From: Spirosoma validum
Lineage (GTDB): Bacteria; Bacteroidota; Bacteroidia; Cytophagales; Spirosomataceae
Assembly (NCBI RefSeq): GCF_014699035.1
Contig: NZ_JACXAA010000003.1
Coordinates: forward strand, 62,001 to 126,000
Direction of reading: 5' to 3'
Length of the DNA: 64,000 nucleotides
The position numbers and the translations under genes were made by a program. The notes under the pieces were generated by a model, which saw only the letters and a list, made by a program, of their open reading frames with translations, was not told the origin of the DNA and made no database searches. How positions within the stretch are numbered: position 1 is the first letter of the stretch; the number at the start of each line of letters is the position of its first letter. Below are positions 16,289 through 24,982 of the stretch, piece after piece.

Positions 16289-19200
16289 TTAAAAATTTAC
16301 GTCGATACCCGCGGAAACAAGCGAGGTGCGCGGATAAGAATAAATCGTGTCGATGCCGCGCCCGGTGGTAGCCGCGTTCGAACCGCTGCTACGTCCCAGT
16401 ACTTCCGGGTCAAGCCCCGAATACTTCGTGAACGTTAGTAAATTTTGCCCCTGCACGTACACCCGAATCCCTGACATCTTCCATTGTTTCAGCAACGAAG
16501 CCGGAAGCGTGTAGCCGATCTGAACGTTACGTAATTTAAGAAACGAGCCACTTTCAACCGCGTAATCCGAGATTCGGGTATAGTTGGCATTTGGGTCGCG
16601 GACGTAGTTGCCAGACGCGTCCGTATAACCTATCCGGGGCAGGTTGGTGAGACCATTGCCATTGAAGAACGACGTATTGAAAATGTCCCGGGTTGTGTTA
16701 TAGTCGCCAACGAAAATCGACGTATAGTAACGGTTTGCGTTGAACACATCTACCCCGGCGATTCCCTGAAATAAGGCCGAAAAATCCAGCCCCTTCCAGG
16801 CCAGGTTCAACGTAATGCCGTACGTCATTTTCGGCCAGGGGTTGCCAATAAAGGTTTTATCGGCTGAAGTAATCCGACCATCTCCATTTATGTCCTGAAA
16901 CCTAAGATCGCCCGCTCCCGTTGCAGCCGCCTGGTAATACACGCCGGTGGTGGTGCCGCCCGCTGCAGCGGCTGCTTCCTGCGCCCGTTTGTTTAAGGTC
17001 GCTACGTCGGCATCACTTTGGAAAATGCCATCTGTTTTGTAGCCATAAAACTGCCCGAGCGGCTGACCAGCCTGCGTGCGCGACACGACACTCTCCAGGT
17101 AATCGCCAGCCGGGCCGTCGTTGATCGGATTGTTGTTCGTACCATCTAATTTCTTCACCAGGTTGGCGTTAAAGGCGGCATTGCCCGAGATTCCATAGGT
17201 GAACTCCCCGGCTTTGCCCCGATAATCCACGGCGATCTCCAGGCCTTTATTGCTCATCTGTCCAATGTTCGTGTATACGTTGGAGCTACCAAAACCGCCG
17301 GACATGGGAACGGGAACCTGGTAAATCATATCATTGGTCTGACGACTATACCAATCGACGGTGATGTTCAGCGCGTTTCTCAACAAACCAACATCCAGAC
17401 CGATATCCGTTTGAAGTACCGACTCCCACTTGATGTCCTGGTTGGCTAATTGAGCGGTCAACGAATACCCTTTCTGACGCGACCCGTCGGGAAGCCCCAT
17501 GCTGGTAATCGCATTCGTTCCGCCGTATGAATTTTGATACGTATATTGAGGAATGCTGCTGGTGCTTCCCAGTTTTCCGTAGCTAGCCCGAAGTTTGAGG
17601 TTAGATACGTAGCTCAGGTTATCCTGGATAAAGGCTTCTTCATTCAGTTTCCAACCAATGGAAGCCGACGGGAAAACGCCGAATTTATTAGCTGGGCCGA
17701 AGCGGTCGGAGCCGTCCCGACGAACCGTTGCCGTTATCAGATACTTATTGGCATAGGTATAATTGACCCGTCCGAATTGAGAAAGCAACCGGACCTGCGG
17801 AAATTCGCCACCACTGGTTACGTAACTACTGGGGTTAGCTGTCAAACCCAGGTTGTACGTTACATAGGGAAAGCTTTGGGCCTCACCGTGTAAGGAACTC
17901 AGGTCGGATTTATACGCTTCGTAACCGGCCAGCACTTTGAATTCATTCAGGCCAATGGTGCGCCCATACGTCAGAACAAAGTTGGCGGTGAAGTTCCGCT
18001 GGTTATTGATATCGCGGCTCAGAAAGGCATTCTTGTTGGCGACCGTGCCGTAGTCATACGCTTCCGTGAATCTGTAATTCTTTACGTTATAGATCGATGC
18101 CCCAAACGTAGAACGGAGATTGAGACCTTTTACAATTTCCCAATCGGCATACAGATTACCCTCCAGCGCATATTGTTCATTCAGCGTATGGTTCTGGTAT
18201 TCCTGACCGACAAGATTTGGCCCGGTAAAGAAAGTACCCGTCTTGGCCCACCCACCGAGCGGATTTGTTGCGTCATAGATGGGGACAACCGGTGCCGACC
18301 GGAACGGGAACGTACTCGTCACGACCGGATTGTTTCCCGTTTTCCAGGCATACAGCGTTTCGCCTACTTTCAGTTTATTGTTGATTTTAAAATCAGCATT
18401 CGAGCGAATCCCATAGCGGTCAAACCAGTTGTCGATCAACGTACCGCCTTCGCGCTGATAATTGGCCGATAAGTAGTAATTGGTTTTGGTTGTGGCTCCC
18501 GATAAGGATAGAGAATAACTCTGGTCGGAGCCGTTCATATACAGATCTTTTACCCAGTCGTTATCGGGTAACGTATTGGGGTCGCCCCATCCGCTCGTAC
18601 TGACACCGAACGCTTTCTTGGCGGTAATGTAGTCGGGGGTGTTCAGCAGCTTAAACAGATTCCGGGGTTGGCGCACGCCGTAATACGCATTAAAATTGAT
18701 TTTCATGCGATCCGTACCGGAACCACGCTTGGTCGTAACCAAAACAACCCCACCGGCCGCCTGTGCGCCGTAAATGGAAGCCGCACTGGCATCTTTCAGA
18801 ATCTCAATGGATTCGACATCCTGTAAGTTGAAGTTGTTGCCCGCCGACATCCGAATCCCATCCACAATATACAGCGGAGACATGCCTCCAATCGAACCCA
18901 CTCCACGAATAACAATATCCGAACTGGCGCCCGGCGATCCATCGTTACGGGTCACCTGGACCCCGGCGGCACGTCCCTGCAAGGCTTCGTTAATGCTTCG
19001 AACGGGCAGGCTTTTTACGTCTTCGGCTTTCACCGAAGAGATCGATCCGGTCAGATCCGACCGTTTCTGCGTACCATAGCCGACAACGACGATCTCACTT
19101 AAGTTTTTTGTATCGGTGGCAAGCCGGACATTCACGGTCGATTGATTCCCTACAGTAACTTCCTGTGATAAGTAGCCAACGAAGCTGAAGACCAATACGT

Positions 19201-19756
19201 CATCACCAGTGAGCAAGGTCAGTCGAAACTGTCCGGTTGCATCCGTCGTGGTTCCGCGCTGAGTTCCTTTCACCAGGACACTAACGCCCGGCAAACCGTT
19301 TCCGGCTTCATCGGCGACCGTACCGGATAGGGAGCGATCAGTTACCGCAGCCTCATTGGCCAGCTCCGTCTCACTGAGTGATTTGAAGGCTGTTGGCTCC
19401 TGGTTCAGAATAATCTGTCGGCCTTTTACGTAATAGGTAACGGCAAGCGGCTCCAGGAGCTTATCCAGCACTTCGCCCAAACGCAGATCTGTGGCATTCA
19501 GCGAAATGCGATTATTCAATTGCACAAGGGCAGACCGATAGGCAAACCGTACGTCGGCCTGGCGCCCCAACTGGTGCAAAACGGCTTTCATGGTCATATT
19601 CTCCGCGCGTAGCGTAACGCGCTGGTCCATAACTTGCTGCGCTTCAACTGGTCGGGCCGTTGCCAGACCGGCGATCAAAGCTGCCAGGAGTAACTGATAG
19701 ACAGTAAATTTCATAAGGCTACGCAACAGGCTAAGCGGTTGTCGAAGTTCTTTCAT
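16289..19756 (-). CDS. susC: SusC/RagA TonB-linked transporter with STN domain (PUL 1)
   Basis: 1155 residues from the ATG at 19754-19756, chosen because the signal peptide (MKELRQPLS..., hydrophobic to about residue 40) starts there; the frame is open 20 codons further. Domains: STN signalling domain (about 45-115, RVTLRAENMTMKAVLHQLG), carboxypeptidase-like sandwich (about 145-225, PGVSVLVKGTQRGTTTDATG), plug with the SusC hallmark VVVGYGTQKR, then a 22-strand-type barrel ending DVNF. The STN domain implies ligand-dependent signalling through the FecR protein encoded just upstream to the ECF sigma factor. Imports an oligosaccharide with SusD. Confidence 0.95.
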   Translation of the reverse strand: MKELRQPLSLLRSLMKFTVYQLLLAALIAGLATARPVEAQQVMDQRVTLRAENMTMKAVLHQLGRQADVRFAYRSALVQLNNRISLNATDLRLGEVLDKLLEPLAVTYYVKGRQIILNQEPTAFKSLSETELANEAAVTDRSLSGTVADEAGNGLPGVSVLVKGTQRGTTTDATGQFRLTLLTGDDVLVFSFVGYLSQEVTVGNQSTVNVRLATDTKNLSEIVVVGYGTQKRSDLTGSISSVKAEDVKSLPVRSINEALQGRAAGVQVTRNDGSPGASSDIVIRGVGSIGGMSPLYIVDGIRMSAGNNFNLQDVESIEILKDASAASIYGAQAAGGVVLVTTKRGSGTDRMKINFNAYYGVRQPRNLFKLLNTPDYITAKKAFGVSTSGWGDPNTLPDNDWVKDLYMNGSDQSYSLSLSGATTKTNYYLSANYQREGGTLIDNWFDRYGIRSNADFKINNKLKVGETLYAWKTGNNPVVTSTFPFRSAPVVPIYDATNPLGGWAKTGTFFTGPNLVGQEYQNHTLNEQYALEGNLYADWEIVKGLNLRSTFGASIYNVKNYRFTEAYDYGTVANKNAFLSRDINNQRNFTANFVLTYGRTIGLNEFKVLAGYEAYKSDLSSLHGEAQSFPYVTYNLGLTANPSSYVTSGGEFPQVRLLSQFGRVNYTYANKYLITATVRRDGSDRFGPANKFGVFPSASIGWKLNEEAFIQDNLSYVSNLKLRASYGKLGSTSSIPQYTYQNSYGGTNAITSMGLPDGSRQKGYSLTAQLANQDIKWESVLQTDIGLDVGLLRNALNITVDWYSRQTNDMIYQVPVPMSGGFGSSNVYTNIGQMSNKGLEIAVDYRGKAGEFTYGISGNAAFNANLVKKLDGTNNNPINDGPAGDYLESVVSRTQAGQPLGQFYGYKTDGIFQSDADVATLNKRAQEAAAAAGGTTTGVYYQAAATGAGDLRFQDINGDGRITSADKTFIGNPWPKMTYGITLNLAWKGLDFSALFQGIAGVDVFNANRYYTSIFVGDYNTTRDIFNTSFFNGNGLTNLPRIGYTDASGNYVRDPNANYTRISDYAVESGSFLKLRNVQIGYTLPASLLKQWKMSGIRVYVQGQNLLTFTKYSGLDPEVLGRSSGSNAATTGRGIDTIYSYPRTSLVSAGIDVNF

Positions 19757-19849
19757 ACTTTTGCTTGTTTTTTGTCTGTTTGAATTTAAGAATGGGCAAG
19801 CAACCCCCTGCCTCATCTTGGATGAGGGTTTCGATATGGGTGCTTTTCA

Positions 19850-19885
19850 AGTCAGTGATGCCGGAATCATCACTGGCTTTTTTTA
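19850..19885 (+). terminator. Plus-strand intrinsic terminator in the susC leader
   Basis: Hairpin 19850-19860 with 19868-19878 (arm agtcagtgatg, one G-U pair) followed by seven Ts on the plus strand. Both neighbours (fecR and susC) are on the minus strand, where the hairpin is not followed by Ts. It would therefore end a plus-strand, susC-antisense transcript. A second small hairpin (cctcatc/gatgagg, 19811-19827) lies beside it. Confidence 0.6.
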
Positions 19886-19951
19886 TTTATAGACACTTAT
19901 TTTTCCATAGGCGGGGCGTGTAGTTTATGGGTTTAGAAGTATACACATTGC

Positions 19952-21070
19952 TTATTGACAGCCTTTACTGGTAATGACTACTTGCCCATCGAGTACCTCA
20001 TAGGTTGCACCAATGGTCTGGCATACTACGTCGAGTTGCTCCAGCATGCTTTCGTTTCTAAACGTAAGATTCACCAGGCAAGCTGATAGGTCTTTTTCGT
20101 TATAATGTATTTTTACGCCGTAGGTATGTTCAATAGCGGAGAAGACTCTGGCAACCGGGGCATCGTCAAAATTCTGTTCCTGAATCGCACTGGAAGGCGT
20201 CAGCGCCACCGGTTTTTCAACCAGCGCCTTCATCAGCCGATTGTCTTCCAGATTCAAGGTGATCTGCTGATTGGGTGTTAGAATAACGCCCTGAATCCGG
20301 CGGCTACCCGAGCGCTGTGCTGTTTCGAAATCCTGCTGTTTATACACTGAAACACGCCCGGTTCTTACGGTTACAGTGATCGATTTTTCGCTTTCAAAGG
20401 CCCGTACCAAGAAGCTGGTACCCAGTACTTTGGTAACCATCTGGCTGGCATAAATCAAAAAAGGCTGGGCCGGATTTTTCACTACGTCGAAGAAGGCTTC
20501 TCCATTCAGATAAACCGTTCTGGTTGCACCCGTAAATTTTCTGGGGTAACTCAGTCGGCTTTTGGGTCGTAAGGTTACGAGACTGCCATCACCCAGTAAG
20601 ATCGTAGCATCTTCATGACTGGTATTGATTTTTTCCTGAAGCGGGATTGGGGCTGATTTGGTTAACTGAGCGTAGGAAGGCGACTGCGCTTTGTGACCGA
20701 CGTTGACGTATTGCCAAACACCCACACCAACCGTAATGACAAGGACAGCGGCCGCAGCCCAACGCCCCCAGGACAATCGCTGAAAGAGGGAAACGACTGG
20801 TGTACTGGGTTCTGCATCCCGTCGTTCGACAGCCCGTTCCATCAACTGTTGTAATTCGCTGGCAATTCGGTCGTCGGTAGCCTTATCGCGGTAATATTCG
20901 TCCAGGGCGCGAACGAGCTCCTGGGCCTGACGGACTACATCGACCCGATCCGAATTCTGAATCAACCACTGCTCCCAGAATTCCGTTGCCGTTGGAGACG
21001 TACCAGTTGTCCATTGGCGAAAGGACTCGTCGAGCAGAAAATCGTCAGCTGTGTAGGTTCTATAGTCCAT
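19952..21070 (-). CDS. FecR-family anti-sigma factor (PUL 1)
   Basis: 372 residues from the ATG at 21068-21070 (MDYRTYTADDF is the usual beginning in this family); the frame is open 18 codons upstream to 21124. An N-terminal cytoplasmic sigma-binding part (about 1-95) leads to one transmembrane helix (about 90-110, AAAAVLVITVGVGVWQYV), the periplasmic FecR domain (about 150-250, ILLGDGSLVTLRPKSRLSYP, GTSFLVRAF) and a C-terminal STN-like DUF4974 domain (about 300-372). It should receive the signal from the STN domain of the SusC encoded next and release the ECF sigma factor encoded before it. Confidence 0.92.
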   Translation of the reverse strand: MDYRTYTADDFLLDESFRQWTTGTSPTATEFWEQWLIQNSDRVDVVRQAQELVRALDEYYRDKATDDRIASELQQLMERAVERRDAEPSTPVVSLFQRLSWGRWAAAAVLVITVGVGVWQYVNVGHKAQSPSYAQLTKSAPIPLQEKINTSHEDATILLGDGSLVTLRPKSRLSYPRKFTGATRTVYLNGEAFFDVVKNPAQPFLIYASQMVTKVLGTSFLVRAFESEKSITVTVRTGRVSVYKQQDFETAQRSGSRRIQGVILTPNQQITLNLEDNRLMKALVEKPVALTPSSAIQEQNFDDAPVARVFSAIEHTYGVKIHYNEKDLSACLVNLTFRNESMLEQLDVVCQTIGATYEVLDGQVVITSKGCQ

Positions 21071-21178
21071 GTCGGAGCCAGCAGCATGTTGTTTTCTTCT
21101 ATAGTGCTGTTTTTCCAGGGACAATACTCAAAAAATATGAAAAATATTTTCGCCTAGAGTACAATTACGGCCCGCGGG

Positions 21179-21793
21179 CTACTTCGACCAGAGTAGCAGC
21201 AGCAGCGACATGAGCAGATCGGGCGACCAGTGGCTACGGAGTTCTTTAAATGTTCGATGAAGCAGATTGGCAACACTTTGCCGTTCCATTCCCATAATCT
21301 GGGCAATCTCGTAATTCTCTAAATTTTGGTAAAACCGCAGATACAGCACTTCCTGCTGACGTTTGGTTAGTGTAGACATTAATTGATGAAGCAAGCGCGT
21401 TTGCTCGGCATGCACCTCATTGTCAATAATTTCTTCTTCAACCGAAGCGGAAAAAAGCCCGTTGATCGATTTGGATTCATCAATCGTAACCGTTGTGCGA
21501 TGAGATTGGGCCTTTAATAACTTATACCGAAGGGCCTTAAGCAAATAAGCTCTTACAAAAACAGCATCGCCAATTTTGTCCCGCCGGTCCCACAACTCCA
21601 GAAACATATCCTGAATGGTGTCCCAGACCAATTCAGAGTCTGAGGTCATCTGTAAGCCATAATTGTATAGACTAGGATAGTGTCCACGAGCTAATTCTCC
21701 CAAAGCCCGTTCATCCCCGGTTTTGAAGCGCTGCCATAGCTCTTGATGAGCCAGTTGTCTGTAATCAGTTGACATTAACGTTCGCAGGAACAA
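21179..21793 (-). CDS. ECF RNA polymerase sigma factor (PUL 1)
   Basis: 204 residues; an ATG at 21775 (MSTDYRQ) is an equally likely start. Sigma region 2 spans about 25-90 (ELVWDTIQDMFLELWDRRDKI), and region 4 about 130-185 (LTKRQQEVLYLRFYQNLENYEIAQIMGMERQSVANLLHRTFKELR), the helix-turn-helix reading the -35 element. The C-terminus is unusually hydrophobic (LLMSLLLLLW). The gene heads the PUL 1 gene order, 54-108 bp before fecR, and should direct transcription of the susCD operon when FecR releases it. No target promoter could be identified by eye. Confidence 0.92.
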   Translation of the reverse strand: MFLRTLMSTDYRQLAHQELWQRFKTGDERALGELARGHYPSLYNYGLQMTSDSELVWDTIQDMFLELWDRRDKIGDAVFVRAYLLKALRYKLLKAQSHRTTVTIDESKSINGLFSASVEEEIIDNEVHAEQTRLLHQLMSTLTKRQQEVLYLRFYQNLENYEIAQIMGMERQSVANLLHRTFKELRSHWSPDLLMSLLLLLWSK

Positions 21794-22232
21794 AGATCAC
21801 ACTCTATGCTACCTAAAGACGTTATCTATCCAATTATATTGATTTACTAACGGATTTGTTTTATTGAGTAGCTACTCTATATTACCCTAAGCTATTTCAC
21901 AACAAGGGTCCGATGGTATTGCCGTCAGGATGTTGTTGAATCACGTGACGAACATCAGCCAACTTAATGACAACGCAGCCAGCAGGCGTAGTCACTGCCC
22001 AGGCATTCCTAATCGAGAAAGGTAGATTTTGCCAGCACATTTTCAGGTACCAGAAAGCCACGCTAAAGTCTGACAGGCGCGGCTTTTTGGCAAATTGATT
22101 ATTTCGGGATTCTTCACTGGTCAAGAGACTAATTGAAAAGCAGGATGGAGTTGTCTGGTATGCCTATTTTTTTTCTGCTCGTGCCACATTCGTTCCAGAC
22201 TATACGTATATCTTACTAAGTGAAAATCCCCA
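21794..22232. other. Non-coding gap between divergent genes
   Basis: About 440 bp between the divergent sigma-factor and carbohydrate-binding lipoprotein genes. Short frames occur on the minus strand but none resembles a protein I know. Promoters for both genes are expected here. Confidence 0.45.
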
Positions 22233-24854
22233 GTGACAAATAGAATGAATAGAAGAATCCTCTCTGTAATAGGCATATTACTAACATTTATTTTGATTTC
22301 CCTGTCGTGTAAGACAACCGAAGTGGAAACGAATACGCCGAGTATTATTGCGCTCAATTGTTCGGCTGCCACATTTTCGGCTACGGCAACCAGCGGAGCC
22401 TCGTATACCGCTAAAGCCAGTGTACCTTATACGGGCGGAAATGGCATGGTATATGCCGAAGGAACGGCGGTTACTCCATCAGGAGTAACGGGCTTAACTG
22501 CAACCTTATCGGCAGGAACTCTGTCCAATGGAAACGGTACGGCCAGTTTCGCCATTACCGGTACGCCAGCATCGGCAGGAACAGCCAGTTTTTCAATAAG
22601 TTTGGGTGGGCAAGCCTGTGCGTTGGCGTTGCCCGTAGCTGTTTCTAAAGCCAGTATGTCAACCTTGGTCTGTACGGCTGCTCCAGCAAATGGAACAATC
22701 GGCGTTACTTATTCGGGGACAGCCACGATGGCCTACACGGGTGGAAATGGTGGAACGTATGATTTGTCAACGGCCACCTCAACGGGTGTTGAAGGGCTGA
22801 CGGCAACCGTAGCGGCAGGAACACTCGCCAATGGTTCTGGTACCTTAGTTTATACGATTTCGGGCACACCCACTTCAGCGGGCACGGCTACCTTTGCGCT
22901 AAGCCTGGGCGGTCAAAGCTGCACGGTGACGGTAACCATCGCTGCTTCAGGAACGGCCACGGCGGCCAAAGATACCGTTGTGATTGTGTATGGAGGTACA
23001 ACGGCCAGTGTCAGTAATGCGTTTCAGGACGCGGGCGTAAGTGTGGCAGTGAGTGGCGCAGATGTAACGGTAACGTCGACAAACACGACCAAAGAAATTG
23101 TCTATGCCCTATCAGGGATATCCCCCAAAGGTAGTTTCAAGATTTATAGTCAATACAAGTACAATATCACCCTGAAAGGGCTGAGCCTGACCAACAGCGC
23201 CGGGCCTGCCATCAATAGCCAGTCAAGTAAGAAAGGGACCATTAATGTGGTGAACGGTACAACCAATACATTAGTCGATGGGGTTACCTACACCACAAGC
23301 ACAGAGGATCAAAAGGGCACTTTTTTTAGCGAAGGCCAACTCAGTTTTATGGGAGCCGGAACGCTGAACGTAACCGGAAATAATAAGCATGGCATCGTAT
23401 CCGACGATTACATCTATGTGAGTGAAGCAACGATCAATGTAAAATCGGCAGCAAAAGATGGTATCCACGCCAGTGATTATTTTGCGATGGATAACGGAAC
23501 GGTTACGGTTACGGCATCGGACGATGGAATTGAGGCTGAAGAAGGGTACATAGCCCTAAATGGAGGGGCATTAACGGTCAATAGTGTCGATGATGGCATC
23601 ACGGCATCATATGAAGGCACAGACGCCACCATTACGCCTTATGTTTTAATCAAAGGAGGAACTATAAACGTAGCGACTACGGGCGATAAGGGAAATGCCA
23701 TCAAGAGCGAAGGCTACACAACAATCACCACCAATAACCCTGTTACGTTAGCTGTTAGTGGAAAAGGAGCTAAAGGCATCAAGACAACTGGCGACTTTAC
23801 CCTCAATGCAGGCACAATAAAGATCACCACTTCAGGGGCTGCCTATTACGTAACTGCCGATGCGGATATTGCGGCTCCGGCGGGTATCAATTGTGATAAA
23901 AATTTAGCCATTAAAGGCGGTACGTTAACCATCACGAGTACAGGAGCCGGTGGGAAAGGCATCACCGTTGATGGCACAGCTACGATTAGTGGAGGTAACA
24001 CCACGATTTCGGCCACCGGTGCCAAATACACCTACAGCAGTGCGCTAACCAGTGAAGCGAAAGGCTTTAAAAGTGATGGTGATTTTACGATGACCAATGG
24101 CGAACTGAACATAGCTGCTACCGATGATGGACTAAAGTCAGAAAAATCCATTACGATAAGCAATGGAACGCTTAACGTAACAAAATCGTATGAAGGTCTG
24201 GAAGCGCCAACGATTACCATTGCCGGTGGTGTTTCGAATATAACCGCTACCAATGATGGCATTAATTGTTCTTACGGAACGGTTTCTGGCGGCACCGAAT
24301 CAAACGACGGGAGCAACCTGTTCATCAATGGAGGTATAGTCATCGTAACGGGAAGCGATGCGATCGACAGCAATGGAAACATTACCATAAAAGGTGGAAC
24401 GACCATTGTCTGTGGGCCAACTAACCAGCCGGAAGAAGGGATTGACTATAACGGTACGTTCCTGGTGAACGGCGGAACGTTAATCTCTGCGGGCTCCAAT
24501 GCGAACATGACCAAAGCCATGGCGAGCACGTCCACCCAGGTTGGGATGTATCTGAAGTCGAGTACCCAACTGGCTACAACCTCAATCCTGCATATAGAAA
24601 ACGCTTCCGGAACAGAAATGGTAACGTTTAAACCTAAGAATGCGGTCTATTATTTCCATTTCTCTACACCAAATTTAGCCAAAGGCACGCAGTATAAAAT
24701 CTATTTTGGTGGAAGTTATACCGGTGGAAGTTTTGTCGGCGGCTCGTCAGGATGGGGGCTATACACGGGTGGCACCTATTCCAATTCAGGCGCAACTTTA
24801 AAAGCGAGCCCGACAACATCGGCTACAAGTACGGTTAATACACTATCTCTCTGA
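22233..24854 (+). CDS. Cthe_2159-type carbohydrate-binding lipoprotein
   Basis: 873 residues. A lipoprotein signal with lipobox SLSC (Cys26) starts the protein; ATG 22245 is an alternative start. Two tandem copies of a roughly 100-residue Ig-like module follow (about 38-135 and 140-240), each with PYTGGNG or AYTGGNG, LTAT, SAGT and SLGGQ. From about 245 on the sequence is a long Gly/Asn/Thr-rich right-handed beta-helix of repeated TINV, GIHASDYF, DDGIEAEEG and DDGLKSEKS turns, as in the Cthe_2159 carbohydrate-binding domain (PF14262) known to bind cellulose and pectin. It probably displays a plant polysaccharide-binding surface. It lies between two PULs but is transcribed alone, ending at a strong terminator. 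Confidence 0.8.
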   Translation: MTNRMNRRILSVIGILLTFILISLSCKTTEVETNTPSIIALNCSAATFSATATSGASYTAKASVPYTGGNGMVYAEGTAVTPSGVTGLTATLSAGTLSNGNGTASFAITGTPASAGTASFSISLGGQACALALPVAVSKASMSTLVCTAAPANGTIGVTYSGTATMAYTGGNGGTYDLSTATSTGVEGLTATVAAGTLANGSGTLVYTISGTPTSAGTATFALSLGGQSCTVTVTIAASGTATAAKDTVVIVYGGTTASVSNAFQDAGVSVAVSGADVTVTSTNTTKEIVYALSGISPKGSFKIYSQYKYNITLKGLSLTNSAGPAINSQSSKKGTINVVNGTTNTLVDGVTYTTSTEDQKGTFFSEGQLSFMGAGTLNVTGNNKHGIVSDDYIYVSEATINVKSAAKDGIHASDYFAMDNGTVTVTASDDGIEAEEGYIALNGGALTVNSVDDGITASYEGTDATITPYVLIKGGTINVATTGDKGNAIKSEGYTTITTNNPVTLAVSGKGAKGIKTTGDFTLNAGTIKITTSGAAYYVTADADIAAPAGINCDKNLAIKGGTLTITSTGAGGKGITVDGTATISGGNTTISATGAKYTYSSALTSEAKGFKSDGDFTMTNGELNIAATDDGLKSEKSITISNGTLNVTKSYEGLEAPTITIAGGVSNITATNDGINCSYGTVSGGTESNDGSNLFINGGIVIVTGSDAIDSNGNITIKGGTTIVCGPTNQPEEGIDYNGTFLVNGGTLISAGSNANMTKAMASTSTQVGMYLKSSTQLATTSILHIENASGTEMVTFKPKNAVYYFHFSTPNLAKGTQYKIYFGGSYTGGSFVGGSSGWGLYTGGTYSNSGATLKASPTTSATSTVNTLSL

Positions 24855-24873
24855 ACCAGATTGGTGTAAAAGC

Positions 24874-24908
24874 AAAAACCGGCACAAGTTTTATTTGTGC
24901 CGGTTTTT
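24874..24908 (+). terminator. Intrinsic terminator
   Basis: A 14-bp perfect stem (24874-24887 with 24895-24908, core ccggcacaa) with flanking A5 and T6 tracts, 20 bp after the carbohydrate-binding lipoprotein stop. The A/T symmetry lets it serve the convergent M13 peptidase gene as well. Confidence 0.85.
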
Positions 24909-24982
24909 TAGTGATGAACGATGTGTTGTATGGGTACGCTCCTACCCAATCAGGGGAAGGTTTTCTGTAGCCAAACAAAACC

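Noticed and set aside
21897..22372. Two minus-strand frames of 75 and 83 codons upstream of the carbohydrate-binding lipoprotein
   Set aside because: They overlap the promoter region and the coding start of the lipoprotein, have no recognisable domain and no plausible start signal.
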